Of a stretch of 30,495 nucleotides of DNA, positions 5,549 to 12,791 are shown piece after piece. Within the stretch, counting starts at the first letter, position 1; each line of letters begins with the position of its first letter. The stretch comes from a virus. The position numbers were made by a program, and so were the translations under genes. The notes below the pieces were generated by a model, which ran no database searches, was not told the origin of the DNA, and worked only from the letters and a program-made list of their open reading frames with translations. Where the stretch lies: IMG/VR virus record IMGVR_UViG_3300009155_000174, positions 1 through 30,495 of that record; one strand, written 5' to 3'.

Positions 5549-7740
5549 TAGGTTGTTCTCACCGATACGTAGATGATTCCACCAAAGCCCTGGAACCTGC
5601 GGTCAGGTGGGGAGATGCGGTCAAAGGTTATCTTTTCAATCAAACCTTCTATTTGCTCACCGCTAGTAAAGTCCTGGATGGTAATGGTGTTACCGTTGGA
5701 CTCAATATCTTCTAGTGCAGATAAGCGTGACCAGGCACGGCCATCCCAACCAACCATGATGTTGTTACGGTCTTGCTCAAAGTCATAGCAAAGTAATGGT
5801 ATTGAAATACTGCGAGTTCTTTTGTTTGCAGGCAACGCCTTAACTTGGTAACCAACTATGCCACCACCCTTGGATGTGTCCACAGTGCTACGGCCAAGGG
5901 TAAACCTAAAGGCTAATTGCTCTTGAGCTGTAGTGATGTTAGTTGTAAAGTCTTGATCTGCTGAAGCCGCGCTACCTACGGTAATAATACTTGCTACATC
6001 ACCATCTTTAGCTATGGTTGAGATAGCAACCGTTCCCTCAAATGGGGAAGCAATGCGAACCTTAACTAACTTAAAGTGCTTCTTCTCCATGGTGTTGTAA
6101 CGTATTGCGCCAGTGTCTATGTAACCAGATGCAACGAGCTGAGTTGGATGTTGGAAGTACAAGCCACTACCCTCAACCACAAAAGCAAGGCGACCAGTTT
6201 CACCAATAAAAGCAACACTGTTGCAGTTACCAGTTGCAGATGATGCAAGGTCATTGGCATACGGGTATAAACCATCAGTGTTTGGAGCAGACAAGTCAAT
6301 GCGGATTAAACCAGATTTACCGTCAATACCTTGAGTTACGGTTGCGTAAGCAAAGCGATCTTGGAAAGCAAAGCCAGTAATGTGGTCGTTAGAACCTTGT
6401 TCGTAAGTTAGACCACCGTAGGCTATGTTACCTGCGGTATCTATTAAACCTACACGTACACCCTTGTTAGTTCCGATCAACATGTACTTACCAAGGTATG
6501 TTCCAAGGCTAGTTACATGTTCTTCATCTGGGAAGTCTGCTGCTGTTACGGCATTAGTTAGTGTAGGTAAAGTGCCATCAGTGTTAAGACTTATCTTGTA
6601 AATAGCCGAAGACGTGCCAGCATAACCTGAAGCATAGATAGCAGTTGGACCTTCAACAATAGAAGTCCATTTCCAGTTTGCATTAGGATGGTCGTAAATA
6701 GCTGTTGGAAGTGTCGGCCCAGTGCCAGTTAGTTGATACAGTTTGTCAGCAATGCCAGCAAACAGACGTTGCTTAACCCAACCCATAGATACATTAGATG
6801 AACCAGTGTTCCAGGCAAGAGTTCCAGTACCTGAGCCAGTTAATAGTCCCTTGTAAATACCAGTGCTGTTAGCTGCGTAGTAGTTAGTTCCATCTTGGGT
6901 CAAGGCAACTATGTCAGATCCTGAACCACCGTAAGTTACAGTAGTCGTAGATCCTGTGGCACCAGTAGGGGCAACGCGCTTAAGCGTTGCACCGTCAGAT
7001 ACAAATACACAAGATACATTGTTGCCATCAATAGCTCCAGTAATTTGGCTCTCGCCAGATACGGCTAGTACGTTAGCCACATCGGGCAACAAAGTTGCTT
7101 CGCCTGGAGTCCAAACATCTACACCGTTTGACTTATTGAATCGGTAGATAACATCGTCACCCTGCAATGGCTCAAGGTAGTTAATACCTGCGCCTAAATG
7201 CCAAGAAGACTGGGACCGAAGCCACCAGCCTTCAAAGGTCTGCTCACCTGGTTGTTGGGTGAGATCCAACTGTTGCCGTTTATAGGATGCAGTTTCCCTG
7301 TGGTACGGGTACTTGTCTGAGGCACCCAAAAAAAATGGTTCGCCACCAATAGCTACGTCGTACACATTGTTTTGATTTGTGTACAGAACTGTAGTTTCAG
7401 GTGGTCGGCCTATTGGACTTACTGGATCGTCTGTAATACTAAATGCAGTATTTGAATTTGCACTTGGATTAAAATAAAATGTTGTTGCAGTTCCACCACT
7501 TGACCAAGTACCAGACAAAGTGGAAGGTGGTAACAACACAGTAAAAGATGATCCACTGCAAGAGGCAATTTGAACATTAGAAACATTTAGTGTTGTTGGT
7601 GTAATACCAGTAATGTTTACACCATCACCAATATTAAATAAGTTAGTTGCTGTAAATACTACAGATTGATATGGTTGGGGACTGGTTGCATTTGTTATTG
7701 CAACACCAGTTATTGAAGCAGTTAATCCTACGGTTGTCAT
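5548..7740 (-). CDS. Large tail protein, propeller-like (possible tail nozzle)
   Basis: A 730-aa virion protein rich in beta strands. Residues about 1-115 look like a small beta-sandwich. Residues about 200-520 have repeated blade-like units of the kind NVYDVAIGG, YYAANSTGIYKG, TAIYASGYAG and FAYATVTQG, as in beta-propellers. The C-terminal ~200 residues form another beta-rich domain. In T7-like phages the tail nozzle (gp12) is a propeller of about 790 aa encoded after the adaptor. Here too an adaptor-like protein and fibres precede it, so a nozzle role is possible. A baseplate or receptor-binding protein is the alternative. Detection is by sequence feel, not by a profile search. Confidence 0.6.
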   Translation of the reverse strand: MTTVGLTASITGVAITNATSPQPYQSVVFTATNLFNIGDGVNITGITPTTLNVSNVQIASCSGSSFTVLLPPSTLSGTWSSGGTATTFYFNPSANSNTAFSITDDPVSPIGRPPETTVLYTNQNNVYDVAIGGEPFFLGASDKYPYHRETASYKRQQLDLTQQPGEQTFEGWWLRSQSSWHLGAGINYLEPLQGDDVIYRFNKSNGVDVWTPGEATLLPDVANVLAVSGESQITGAIDGNNVSCVFVSDGATLKRVAPTGATGSTTTVTYGGSGSDIVALTQDGTNYYAANSTGIYKGLLTGSGTGTLAWNTGSSNVSMGWVKQRLFAGIADKLYQLTGTGPTLPTAIYDHPNANWKWTSIVEGPTAIYASGYAGTSSAIYKISLNTDGTLPTLTNAVTAADFPDEEHVTSLGTYLGKYMLIGTNKGVRVGLIDTAGNIAYGGLTYEQGSNDHITGFAFQDRFAYATVTQGIDGKSGLIRIDLSAPNTDGLYPYANDLASSATGNCNSVAFIGETGRLAFVVEGSGLYFQHPTQLVASGYIDTGAIRYNTMEKKHFKLVKVRIASPFEGTVAISTIAKDGDVASIITVGSAASADQDFTTNITTAQEQLAFRFTLGRSTVDTSKGGGIVGYQVKALPANKRTRSISIPLLCYDFEQDRNNIMVGWDGRAWSRLSALEDIESNGNTITIQDFTSGEQIEGLIEKITFDRISPPDRRFQGFGGIIYVSVRTT

Positions 7741-8253
7741 TTAGATTCCATATTTCCATTCTGTGCCATTCCAAACGCGAGCTTGAGCAGTTACCCATGC
7801 GCTGCCATTCCAAACTTTTGGGGTGCCATCTACCCATGCACTACCATTCCAGACATTTATGATTCCACCTGGTCGTGCAGGTATAGCACTTGTTATGGTG
7901 TGCGTTGGTGTAACGCCATTGTAAGTTCCAGAAACAGTTGCTGTAAATGTTGCAGTACCTGGACTTGTACCGTAAGAACCAGCAGTATAGGTGTATGTGT
8001 AAGTTTTAGTTGCACGTAAAGTATCTAGCCCACCAGCTTGGTTATTGGTGTATGCGGTAGTACCAGATATATTTCCACTGTAAGTTAATGTCTGAGAATC
8101 AGCATACGAATATTGATTTTCTGTATAAATTTCTACAGTTGCTGTTACTGTTGTTGATGCACTAGTGACAGCAGACCATGTAACGGTAGACATGCCAACA
8201 CGCATACCGTTACCACTGGCATACTCCCAAGCACCATAAGTTGAAACTGCCAT
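7741..8253 (-). CDS. Tail fibre-like protein with tandem WNG repeats
   Basis: A 170-aa virion protein. Residues about 1-125 are Thr/Ser/Tyr-rich and predicted all-beta. The C-terminus has three tandem copies of a short Trp repeat (VWNGSAWVDGT, VWNGSAWVTAQ, VWNGTEWKYGI). Such WNG repeats are common at the C-termini of phage minor tail proteins and probably make a surface or carbohydrate contact. It sits between the fibre and the large tail protein, directly abutting the latter's start (TAAATG). The exact binding partner is unknown. Confidence 0.65.
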   Translation of the reverse strand: MAVSTYGAWEYASGNGMRVGMSTVTWSAVTSASTTVTATVEIYTENQYSYADSQTLTYSGNISGTTAYTNNQAGGLDTLRATKTYTYTYTAGSYGTSPGTATFTATVSGTYNGVTPTHTITSAIPARPGGIINVWNGSAWVDGTPKVWNGSAWVTAQARVWNGTEWKYGI

Positions 8254-8261
8254 GCTAGCTC

Positions 8262-9446
8262 CTAGTAGTCAATCCAGATATCATAAAGAGTTGGACTTGC
8301 TGGTGTTGAAGTTTGAATAAATACTTTGGCTCCAGTGCGACTAGTTTCTAGTCTGCTATTTAACTGTGTTTGAATAGCAGAAGTTACGCCGTTAAGATAC
8401 CCAATTTCTGCAGCAGTAGTAGCAGGCGAAGCAACGTTTCCACTTGAGTTAGTTACAACAGCGCGTGAAGCAATAAGATTCGCAAGTGCGCTAATTTGAA
8501 CACCAGTGCTACTAACTCCGTCAAGTTTATTTAATTCCGTAGAGGTAACAGTTAGCGCAGCCCCACCATTTAACGTGCCACCAGTAATTACTGGACTTGT
8601 TAGACCTTTATTGGTTAATATGTCTGAGCTAGTAGGGGTTACTACGCCACTTAGTTTAGAAGCAGCAATGGCAGCGCTAGCACTAATGTCAGCATTAACA
8701 ATAGTTCCGTCGGCAATGTTTGTCGAAGTAATAGTTCCAGACGCTATATCAGAACCAGTTACAGTTCCGTCCAAGATATTAGTTGAAGTTATAGTTCCAG
8801 TTGCTATGTCAGTTCCAGTAATGGTTCCATCAACAATGTTTGCACTAGTTACAACAGAGCCAGTAATAGTTCCAGAAATAGTTGGTGAGGCAATAATTGG
8901 ACTAGTCAAAGTCTTATCAGTTAATTCTTGTACGCCAGTTGTGGTAACTACAGGTAAGCCACCTTTTTGAAGCGTGGTTGCATTAACGGTTCCACCAGTA
9001 ATGGTCTTATTGGTTAGTGTTTGTGAAGCAGTTGTTCCGACAACGGTTCCACCACTTGCACCAGCAGGACCTGCAACTGCAAGTCCATGAATGTCAGCTT
9101 CAGCAGCAATGTGAGCCTGGGCTTCAGCCATGTCTCGCGCAGAAATGACATGCTTTACTGGTTCACCTGCAGCGTGAGCCTGGTCGTTTGTACCATCTAC
9201 GCCACGACCAGCTATGTTAGCGCCACCAGCAACAGTTGTACCTACGGTTAGAGTAGATCCAGATGCACCAACAATGGTAACAAGTTCTTCGTTACTTAAG
9301 TCGTAACCAACGGCAAGTGTGTATGGGTATGAAGTTGGAAAACCCGCTGTTGATCCAACAACAAGTGTAAGGTCGGAACTTGTAATTGAAAAACTTAATG
9401 TTGTATCAACGGCAACTGATGAATAATAACGATTTACTGCTGGCAT
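8262..9446 (-). CDS. Tail fibre protein with beta-solenoid repeats
   Basis: A 394-aa protein. The N-terminus (1-95) may attach to the tail. The middle has the fibre motif LTNKTITGG in variants (about 143-190 and again near 278). Residues about 190-250 repeat a ~10-residue unit such as DGTITGTDIA, TGTITSTNIL, DGTVTGSDIA, expected to form a trimeric beta-helix shaft. The C-terminus ends with a short SRTGAKVFIQT...LYDIWIDY segment. Repeats of this kind mark phage fibres that contact the host surface. The start has only a modest ribosome site (AGGT). No chaperone or enzymatic domain is seen. Confidence 0.75.
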   Translation of the reverse strand: MPAVNRYYSSVAVDTTLSFSITSSDLTLVVGSTAGFPTSYPYTLAVGYDLSNEELVTIVGASGSTLTVGTTVAGGANIAGRGVDGTNDQAHAAGEPVKHVISARDMAEAQAHIAAEADIHGLAVAGPAGASGGTVVGTTASQTLTNKTITGGTVNATTLQKGGLPVVTTTGVQELTDKTLTSPIIASPTISGTITGSVVTSANIVDGTITGTDIATGTITSTNILDGTVTGSDIASGTITSTNIADGTIVNADISASAAIAASKLSGVVTPTSSDILTNKGLTSPVITGGTLNGGAALTVTSTELNKLDGVSSTGVQISALANLIASRAVVTNSSGNVASPATTAAEIGYLNGVTSAIQTQLNSRLETSRTGAKVFIQTSTPASPTLYDIWIDY

Positions 9447-9453
9447 GGTTTAC

Positions 9454-10341
9454 CTATCTTGTGTAGTGAACGCGGACTGGGAAGTATTCTTGCTGACGAC
9501 GTATTTCAGAACTTAAGCGATCCTTGTACTGAGCAAAAAGATAACGGGAAACTTGAGCGCCAGCACCTGATGGGCTTGACTGGTCAAGAGCATCGGCCTC
9601 AACGGACATACCTGTAACACGTGCTTGATCTAGATAAGCGGCTACGCGGTATGAAGCACCTAAAAGGATAACTTCCTGGGCAGAGTTAGGTAAACCTGAA
9701 TCTGTAAAGTCATCTGAATTAAGTACAAGCTGGCTTGGTTGCTTAGAGTAAACTACGTTTACTGTACGGCCAGGAACAATACCATCGTAGATGGATAGTG
9801 ATTTACCTGTGTTAAATGTCTGTGGGTTTGCGGTCTTATCAATGCGCCAACGGCGTACTGGTAACCATTCCTTTGTAGGTCCTACGGTCTGCCAGGATAC
9901 GGCAAGCACATCTACTGCGTCCGAAGGTAACTGGTAGGTAGAGCGTGTAGCCACAAATGAGAACGTGGTGTAGAACGTACCGAATAGGTCAGGGTACACA
10001 CCATTGATGGCATTGTTGATTGCTTTCTTAACTACTACCCGTGGGTATGCAGGGCTAATAACAACACGTGCACCAATAGCGTGTGGTGCTACCGTTGAGT
10101 TACGAAAGCCACGGCCAGATGGTGCAACATAAGCAATACCATTGGCACGGTCAAAGCGGTCAACCCATACAAGTTCATCGTCAATTTCTACAAGGCCACG
10201 GGACAATACAGTTCCGTCTTGCACTGTGAACTGAAGCGCTGATTCGTTTATAGCAGCCGTTAAGAATGTTGCTTGATCCTGGCGCTGTGTATAGCCAGCC
10301 ACATTGATGAGTACCTCATCAACCATGTCTCCAAAATTCAT
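9454..10341 (-). CDS. Probable tail adaptor / connector protein
   Basis: A 295-aa protein beginning MNFGDMVDEVLINVAG. Residues 25-105 look like a beta-rich insertion (VEIDDELVWVDRFDR...). The rest is helix-strand mixed with AINNAINGVYPDLFG and STYQLPSDAVDVLAV, reminiscent of tail-tube adaptor proteins that sit below the portal (T7 gp11-like). The C-terminus is helical and basic (YLFAQYKDRLSSEIRRQQEY). Its location upstream of the fibres and nozzle-like gene agrees. It overlaps the previous small gene by 4 nt (ATGA). The assignment is inference from layout and general pattern. Confidence 0.55.
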   Translation of the reverse strand: MNFGDMVDEVLINVAGYTQRQDQATFLTAAINESALQFTVQDGTVLSRGLVEIDDELVWVDRFDRANGIAYVAPSGRGFRNSTVAPHAIGARVVISPAYPRVVVKKAINNAINGVYPDLFGTFYTTFSFVATRSTYQLPSDAVDVLAVSWQTVGPTKEWLPVRRWRIDKTANPQTFNTGKSLSIYDGIVPGRTVNVVYSKQPSQLVLNSDDFTDSGLPNSAQEVILLGASYRVAAYLDQARVTGMSVEADALDQSSPSGAGAQVSRYLFAQYKDRLSSEIRRQQEYFPVRVHYTR

Positions 10342-10592
10342 GCCGTAATCCTCGCTGCAGCTTCGTTAACGCCGAGACCAGAAGTCCCAGCAAGTTTGTT
10401 TAGTGCACCTTGAGTAGCAAGGCCAGATGTTCCAGCCTTTTTATTCAAAGCACCCTGAAGAGCCAGACCGCTGGTGCCAGCCCAAATATTTGCAGCACCT
10501 TGAGCGTCATAACGTGGGACGTTACTAGAGTTTAATGTCCCAGCCAAACGATTAAGGTGGTATTGCATTGTGCGTCCATCACCAGCAGCCAT
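10338..10592 (-). CDS. Small repeat protein (AGTSGL repeats)
   Basis: An 84-aa protein whose second half repeats a unit of about 18 residues three times: IWAGTSGLALQGALNKK, AGTSGLATQGALNKL, AGTSGLGVNEAA. The N-terminus MAAGDGRTMQYHLNRLAGTL looks like another degenerate copy. No enzyme motif is seen. The gene is coupled to the adaptor gene by an ATGA overlap and has a good AAGGG ribosome site. A virion or assembly role is likely from position only. Confidence 0.6.
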   Translation of the reverse strand: MAAGDGRTMQYHLNRLAGTLNSSNVPRYDAQGAANIWAGTSGLALQGALNKKAGTSGLATQGALNKLAGTSGLGVNEAAARITA

Positions 10593-10622
10593 AATTACTT
10601 ACCCTTCTTTTTAGAATTACTA

Positions 10623-10736
10623 TTACTTAGATCCGCCAACGCCTTCGTAACCGCCACCTGGTTTGTCAGGCTTGCCAGTTAACTTGTCATTGATCTTTCC
10701 AATTTGAGTCTTGTTGCATCCACATTCAACGCACAT
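10623..10736 (-). CDS. Tiny Cys-rich protein, 37 aa
   Basis: A 37-aa protein beginning MCVECGCNKTQIGKIND and ending GGGYEGVGGSK. The CxxCxC head could bind zinc. I associate short proteins of MC..CGC type with actinophage structural clusters, function unknown. It follows the 53-aa basic protein and overlaps its stop region by a few bases. Small size limits the evidence to its typical composition, start/stop coupling and position. Confidence 0.55.
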   Translation of the reverse strand: MCVECGCNKTQIGKINDKLTGKPDKPGGGYEGVGGSK

Positions 10737-10737
10737 G

Positions 10738-10899
10738 TTACTTTCCTTTCTTTTTAGCAGCGTTCATGTTGTCTACTAAATTTGGGTATGGTCTACCAGC
10801 AGCCTTGGCTTTAGCCTTAGCGCTAGACTTTTGACTTGATGTTAAAGGTTTAGATTTTGTATTTGGGTTTGGTTTATCCCATACTTCTTTCTTCACCAT
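10738..10899 (-). CDS. Small basic Lys/Ala-rich protein, 53 aa
   Basis: A 53-aa basic protein (MVKKEVWDKPNPNTKSK... then AKAKAKAAGRPYPNLVDN, ending AAKKKGK). It overlaps the preceding 88-aa gene by 7 nt. The basic tail could bind DNA, and the Pro/Lys N-terminus is probably disordered. No family recognised. It belongs to a run of very short genes between the glycosyltransferase and the tail genes. Confidence 0.5.
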   Translation of the reverse strand: MVKKEVWDKPNPNTKSKPLTSSQKSSAKAKAKAAGRPYPNLVDNMNAAKKKGK

Positions 10900-11159
10900 T
10901 TCTCCTTGTTTGCCCAGTAAGCTGCAGACATTTTGCCTTTAGCAATGTTTTTTGCATGACGTGCCTTAAACGCTTCGTTGCGTTTAGAACCATCGGGAGA
11001 ACCAGAGACACCTTGTTGACCAAAGCGAATGGTCTTAACCTGTGTGCCTTCTTTAGCCACAACAACATGTGACTTAGTTGGATGACTTGGTGTACGCTTT
11101 GGCTTGTTGTAGCCAGAGACACCAGCGTTCTTTAAGCGTGGATCGGGAGTATTAGCCAT
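10893..11159 (-). CDS. Conserved basic phage protein (FKARHAKNIAKGKMSAAYWANK family)
   Basis: An 88-aa basic protein. The core GYNKPKRTPSHPTKSHVVVAKEG, FGQQGVSGSP and the tail FKARHAKNIAKGKMSAAYWANK match a small protein type that I recall from many phages, including aquatic ones, with no established function. High Lys/Arg content suggests nucleic-acid contact. Starts in a TAATG overlap with the MACRTGC gene. Confidence in it being a gene is high; function is unknown. Confidence 0.75.
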   Translation of the reverse strand: MANTPDPRLKNAGVSGYNKPKRTPSHPTKSHVVVAKEGTQVKTIRFGQQGVSGSPDGSKRNEAFKARHAKNIAKGKMSAAYWANKEKW

Positions 11160-11476
11160 TACAGACCAACTTCTTTCATAGTATTTGCAGTTGCTTTATC
11201 TATCGTCTTAGCCGCTGGCATAGTGCCTGCGTCATATGCCCTACCCAAAGTTTCACTAGCCTTTTCAGCCTCAATAATTTGACCCATGCGAGTACCTGCA
11301 GGCTGTATGCCTTGTGCCCTGGCGTTAGCGTAAGCATCAAGCTCGCCGTTCCATTTAGCATTAGACATTGCTTTGCCACTGGCTGCATCGCCAGCGTTCA
11401 TTTGTATGTTGGAAGCGCGCAAGCAATCTCCCCAAGTGGGGTGATCCTGTGTGCGACAACCTGTTCTACATGCCAT
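11159..11476 (-). CDS. MACRTGC protein (long copy)
   Basis: A 105-aa protein starting MACRTGCRTQDHPTWGDCL. Cys3, Cys7 and Cys18 with His12 may bind metal. The rest is helical (residues 25-105). I associate MACxTGC proteins with actinophages; function unknown. A 31-aa protein with almost the same N-terminus lies on the other side of the glycosyltransferase gene, so the start region is duplicated in DNA as well as protein. In both cases the preceding gene ends inside the first codons, at the TAG of ATGGC(A/T)TGTAG. Confidence 0.75.
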   Translation of the reverse strand: MACRTGCRTQDHPTWGDCLRASNIQMNAGDAASGKAMSNAKWNGELDAYANARAQGIQPAGTRMGQIIEAEKASETLGRAYDAGTMPAAKTIDKATANTMKEVGL

Positions 11477-12548
11477 TAGTTTGTCCCTCTAACATAGTTT
11501 TGTAGTTATTTTCAAGCCGTAGGAAATTATCGCTATTAGGGCCCGCGCCCTCCATAGCCAATCTTGCCCACTTCTTAGCCGAACCTTTTTTGTTTAAGTT
11601 CCAAGATGATACGGCTAAAAGATCGTAGCAACGCCACTTCCACACTGATTCATTTATCAGGTAATGTGCGCCACATTCAAGTTCATTAACTTTGTTTGCT
11701 GCGTCCCAGCAAAGTTGCCATTCTTGATTCTGATAATAGTGGTGCGCTAGGGCAAACCATGATTCAAGTTGATCTGAGGCGCAATCCACATTCTTTAGGA
11801 ACCAATGTAGGGCTTGTTCTCTATTACCTAACCTGATGTAGCTATCGCCCACAGCGCGACAAGAAGCAGCAGACTCAATGTTCCAACCAGTATCTTCTCG
11901 TCCATCGAAGAATACGCTGGCTCGTTCAATGATTTCATCCCATTTTTCATGGAAGTAAAGTTCCCTAATGTAGTAATGCCACATGCGTGGATCATGCGGA
12001 TCTTCTTCTATCGCAGCTTTTAGCATTGGCAAATACTGACCGCGTGACTTATTGTTGTCTGGCTTGTGGAATACGGTAGTCTCAACTACCACTTCTTTAT
12101 CCACAGTTCCCATGCTTGTAACCGTAACTTCATGGCATGGCTTTACCCATCGGTATCCATGTCTTGCATGGATCCGATTGTTATTTGCCCAACGGTTATC
12201 ACCCTCGGTGTTCCAAAATACAAATGCTCTGGTTGTATCTGGTTGCCAGGCTTCGCGAAGTTTATCAAAGAACTCTGGCTCTGGAACTTCGTCTAGGTCC
12301 AAGGAAACACACACATCCACGTCAGCAGGCACTAGGGCTAGGGATGCATTACGAGCATCATCAAACCTAAAAGGGCTTACAGTAATGCTGTGGGTTTTTA
12401 TGCCATATTTGGCCAGCAGTTGCATTGTGTTGTCAGTTGACCCAGTATCTGCTACAATTCTTATATCAGCACCCGCTGTAGCCTTGGCCCAGCGAGCTAC
12501 GTGCTTTGCCTCATTTAGGGCAATGGCGTACACTGCTATCTTTACCAT
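11466..12548 (-). CDS. Family-2-like glycosyltransferase with TPR-like C-terminus
   Basis: A 360-aa GT-A-fold glycosyltransferase. The nucleotide-sugar site shows IVADTGSTDNT (residues 31-41) and the metal-binding DLDLDE-like region (SLDLDEVPEP, Asp84-Asp86). The C-terminal half (about 190-345) is helical with TPR-like repeats: YYIRELYFHEKWDEII, GDSYIRLGNREQALHWFL, LAHHYYQNQEW. The acceptor is not known. The neighbouring Thr-rich collagen-like fibre is a plausible target. No Shine-Dalgarno is seen; a TACAAT box ends 6 nt before the ATG, suggesting its own leaderless transcript. Flanked by two related MACRTGC genes, it looks like an inserted accessory (moron) gene. Confidence 0.85.
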   Translation of the reverse strand: MVKIAVYAIALNEAKHVARWAKATAGADIRIVADTGSTDNTMQLLAKYGIKTHSITVSPFRFDDARNASLALVPADVDVCVSLDLDEVPEPEFFDKLREAWQPDTTRAFVFWNTEGDNRWANNNRIHARHGYRWVKPCHEVTVTSMGTVDKEVVVETTVFHKPDNNKSRGQYLPMLKAAIEEDPHDPRMWHYYIRELYFHEKWDEIIERASVFFDGREDTGWNIESAASCRAVGDSYIRLGNREQALHWFLKNVDCASDQLESWFALAHHYYQNQEWQLCWDAANKVNELECGAHYLINESVWKWRCYDLLAVSSWNLNKKGSAKKWARLAMEGAGPNSDNFLRLENNYKTMLEGQTNGM

Positions 12549-12554
12549 GCCCAG

Positions 12555-12560
12555 ATTGTA
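12555..12560 (-). promoter_or_regulatory. Candidate -10 box for a leaderless glycosyltransferase mRNA
   Basis: TACAAT on the minus strand, then CTGGGC, then the ATG of the glycosyltransferase gene. The expected start of transcription is therefore the ATG itself. No good -35 hexamer lies 16-18 nt upstream, so the promoter is tentative. The lack of a ribosome-binding site favours it. Confidence 0.4.
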
Positions 12561-12565
12561 TCACA

Positions 12566-12661
12566 CTATGGGCGTAAAGACGATTTGTTTATAGCTACAC
12601 CCTTACAGCAGTCTGCGTATGATTCGCAATCCTGGGTAGGGCACCCTGTTCTACAAGCCAT
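12566..12661 (-). CDS. MACRTGC protein (short copy, 31 aa)
   Basis: A 31-aa protein beginning MACRTGCPTQDCESYADCC. It is almost the same as the start of the 105-aa MACRTGC protein on the far side of the glycosyltransferase gene, but ends at VAINKSSLRP. The first ~33 bp agree in most positions in DNA. It overlaps the preceding zinc-ribbon gene by 11 nt, and the stop of that gene is inside the same TGTAG. Either a short paralogue or a truncated remnant from duplication. Confidence 0.6.
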   Translation of the reverse strand: MACRTGCPTQDCESYADCCKGVAINKSSLRP

Positions 12662-12791
12662 CTACTTGAACCTTGTCTGTAATTTCCATACCACATGGTC
12701 CACAAAAACATAGGTCTGCAGGGTCTTCAAAAGGAATCGCAATGCTTTGGTTTTCACAACCATCTGTGTGACAAGTTAAATTGATAATCAC
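12651..12791 (-). CDS. Small zinc-ribbon-like protein, 46 aa
   Basis: A 46-aa protein with start GTG 12791, which overlaps the TAG stop of the collagen-like gene by one base, and an AGGAA ribosome site upstream. It has CHTDGC early and CFCGPCG later, likely a four-Cys zinc ribbon, and ends EITDKVQVDGL. An ATG-initiated longer form would overlap the fibre gene by 79 nt and is less likely. Similar short zinc-ribbon proteins follow structural genes in actinophages as I recall. Function unknown. Confidence 0.6.
   Translation of the reverse strand: MIINLTCHTDGCENQSIAIPFEDPADLCFCGPCGMEITDKVQVDGL

Noticed and set aside
8506-8970. Rightward open frame of 154 codons in the fibre gene
   Set aside because: Shadow of the repetitive beta-solenoid region; no ribosome site and no protein-like pattern.
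12052-12594. Rightward open frame opposite the glycosyltransferase
   Set aside because: The minus-strand glycosyltransferase has clear motifs; the opposite frame has none.
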